The notes beneath the pieces were generated by a model. It searched no databases. It saw only the letters and a program-made list of their open reading frames with translations, and was not told the DNA's origin. From IMG/VR virus record IMGVR_UViG_3300035438_000328, positions 1 to 49,960 of that record: a DNA stretch of 49,960 bases; one strand, written 5' to 3'. The translations under genes were made by a program, and so were the position numbers. Positions 48,710 through 49,960 of the stretch are shown piece after piece. Source of the stretch: a virus. Each line of letters starts with the position of its first letter. Position 1 is the stretch's first letter.

Positions 48710-49849
48710 TTATATTTTTATTTTTAGACTATTGTCGCCATACAGATAATTATAAATCTGTTGGGCAACATTGTCAGTACTTTGAGGGGAGGTGGTGCGA
48801 GGAGATGAAACATCTATGTTCGCAGCTTTGTCAACAAGCTTACGCTGTCCGTCGCTCATACCCTGATTATAGACAGACTTGACAATTTCGTCAATATTAT
48901 CTAATACAGCGCGGTGCGAATTCAGCAGCTCGAAGTCCCAGCGGCCTCCTTCATCTACGTACTGGTCGAAGAACTGGTCTAACTGAACATTCTTTTGCTT
49001 CAATTGTCCTTTGTAGTCATCCGTGAGTCCGAAGTTAAACTCTTGGCCATTCAAATCGAATGTTAACGCCTCAAGTTCGTCTACTTCTTTAGACATCGTG
49101 GAAATCCACTCTTGGTCAATTGGGCTTTCAATGTTAGTTTCCTGTGCCTCTTGCTTTAAAGGAGCTTTGAAATTCTGTCTTAGAGTTTCAATTCCCTTTC
49201 TAGCCTTTTCCGCATCAAGCTTCAATTGAATGCTGGATAGCTTTACTTCTTCGTCTGAATAGATACTAGAGTTTGTTTTATACTTAGAATCTAATAAGAG
49301 TTCGATTTCTTCGTTAGAAAGGCTAGGGTATTCAATTGTCATTTGCAATTTAACCGCATTCAGTTCGTCCATTTCAGACGGATTGATTGACTGGTACTTA
49401 AACCAATCCAGCGGGTCCCTACCCGTTTCAGCAACGAAGTCAGCAATAACCTTTATTCTTTCGTCAATTGATGGGGCTTTTTGAGCTTCCAGAAGTTGAG
49501 TAAGGTGTTCGATGCTATCGATAGATACGCCTAGCTTTTCACTGACGTAGCTTGCGACTGCAGCCTCGAACTCTTGCTCAGACATCTCTGGCTCGATTTC
49601 GTTATTTATTAAAGAACTTTGAACCTCTCCCGGTTCGGGGTTTACTTGCGTCTCTTGAGTTGCTATTGGTTCTGACGGTAGTCCAACGAATTCGGGTTCA
49701 ATCCCTACGTTAGATTCAGATAAATCAATAACGTCGGCACCCTGAGGAATTTCAAACGATGGCTCGTTGAGCTGTGTTCCCTCTGGCACCTCTCCGCTAG
49801 TGACTTCAAAACCAAGTGCCCCAAGGGCGTCTTCCATTTCTTTTGACAT
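48710..49849 (-). CDS. capsid scaffolding protein-like
   Basis: 379 residues, acidic, with a Glu/Pro-rich disordered N-terminus (MSKEMEDALGALGFEVTSGE) and long amphipathic helices later (SEQEFEAAVASYVSEKLGVS, KLDAEKARKGIETLRQNFK), the usual look of phage scaffolds. It ends 15 bases before the major capsid gene, the classic arrangement. A Tyr-rich C-terminus (QQIYNYLYGDNSLKIKI) may contact the capsid protein. Confidence 0.75.
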   Translation of the reverse strand: MSKEMEDALGALGFEVTSGEVPEGTQLNEPSFEIPQGADVIDLSESNVGIEPEFVGLPSEPIATQETQVNPEPGEVQSSLINNEIEPEMSEQEFEAAVASYVSEKLGVSIDSIEHLTQLLEAQKAPSIDERIKVIADFVAETGRDPLDWFKYQSINPSEMDELNAVKLQMTIEYPSLSNEEIELLLDSKYKTNSSIYSDEEVKLSSIQLKLDAEKARKGIETLRQNFKAPLKQEAQETNIESPIDQEWISTMSKEVDELEALTFDLNGQEFNFGLTDDYKGQLKQKNVQLDQFFDQYVDEGGRWDFELLNSHRAVLDNIDEIVKSVYNQGMSDGQRKLVDKAANIDVSSPRTTSPQSTDNVAQQIYNYLYGDNSLKIKI

Positions 49850-49874
49850 AATATTAAATTTTAATTATAATTAG

Positions 49875-49882
49875 CAAAGTTA
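49875..49882 (-). promoter_or_regulatory. -7 element upstream of the scaffold/capsid genes
   Basis: The minus strand reads TAACTTTG, with a TTG 24 bases upstream (slightly long spacing). It would start the capsid transcript about 20 bases before the gene. Confidence 0.55.
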
Positions 49883-49960
49883 AATAAAATAACCTATACT
49901 ATTTTTCAATAAGTTTCAGTATTGCTATTTCCGGAATTTAGCAATTTTCTTGGCAATAGC

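Noticed and set aside
1-49960. Stop-codon reassignment as in some crAss-like phages
   Set aside because: TAA, TAG and TGA all end confident genes and large genes show no in-frame TAG or TGA.
1-49960. Integrase, repressor, transposon or CRISPR array
   Set aside because: None of their motifs or repeat patterns was seen; the small repeats near 9500 are too few and irregular for a CRISPR array.

Overview
The window is most of the genome of a tailed double-stranded DNA phage of a Bacteroidetes (probably flavobacterial) host. Four things point there. Promoters have the Bacteroidetes form TTG-N19/20-TAnnTTTG. Start codons sit behind A/T-rich leaders rather than Shine-Dalgarno sequences. The replicative helicase carries a BT4734/VirE-like primase-type N-terminus. 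The virion genes (ring/adaptor-like proteins, a very large tail protein and a 3177-residue internal protein) suggest a short-tailed virus distantly like crAss-like or T7-like phages. I saw no integrase, repressor, tRNA, CRISPR array or insertion sequence, so it looks virulent. The portal gene runs off the left edge, so at least the rest of it and perhaps a few other genes are missing. All three stop codons are used normally.

Layout: (1) 1-8845, almost all minus strand: portal (partial), large terminase, a GroES-like co-chaperonin, a tail-fibre-like protein, a methyltransferase, a lipoprotein, an endonuclease VII-like nuclease, an EF-hand protein and an M15 peptidase endolysin. One plus-strand winged-helix-like gene (4918-5376) interrupts it. 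(2) 8846-9930, a control region of about 1.1 kb: opposed promoters, a GC-rich structured RNA candidate, short repeats, and a 34-bp inverted repeat overlapping the promoter of the rightward genes. (3) 9931-27578, plus strand, early/middle genes: two amidoligase paralogues around a class II glutamine amidotransferase, many small accessory genes, a membrane-anchored glucosaminidase, then recombination and replication genes (ERF annealing protein, two PD-(D/E)XK nucleases, MazG-like, SSB-like, DnaA-domain-IV-like, primase-helicase, RusA) and a glycosyltransferase. (4) 27581-49849, minus strand, virion genes: small basic protein, u-spanin-like protein, giant internal protein, two further virion proteins, large tail protein, two ring-like proteins, a conserved protein, major capsid protein and scaffold.

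The rightward unit would act first (host takeover, metabolite or surface chemistry, then replication). The leftward units supply packaging, capsid, tail and lysis. The two large units converge at about 27580, where a stem-loop spans both stop codons.

Most notable: an amidoligase/glutamine-amidotransferase cassette whose three genes share one unusual U-rich leader; a promoter-driven structured RNA in the control region; and the apparent complete absence of GATC and CATG from about 50 kb, found by eye and easy to verify by counting.
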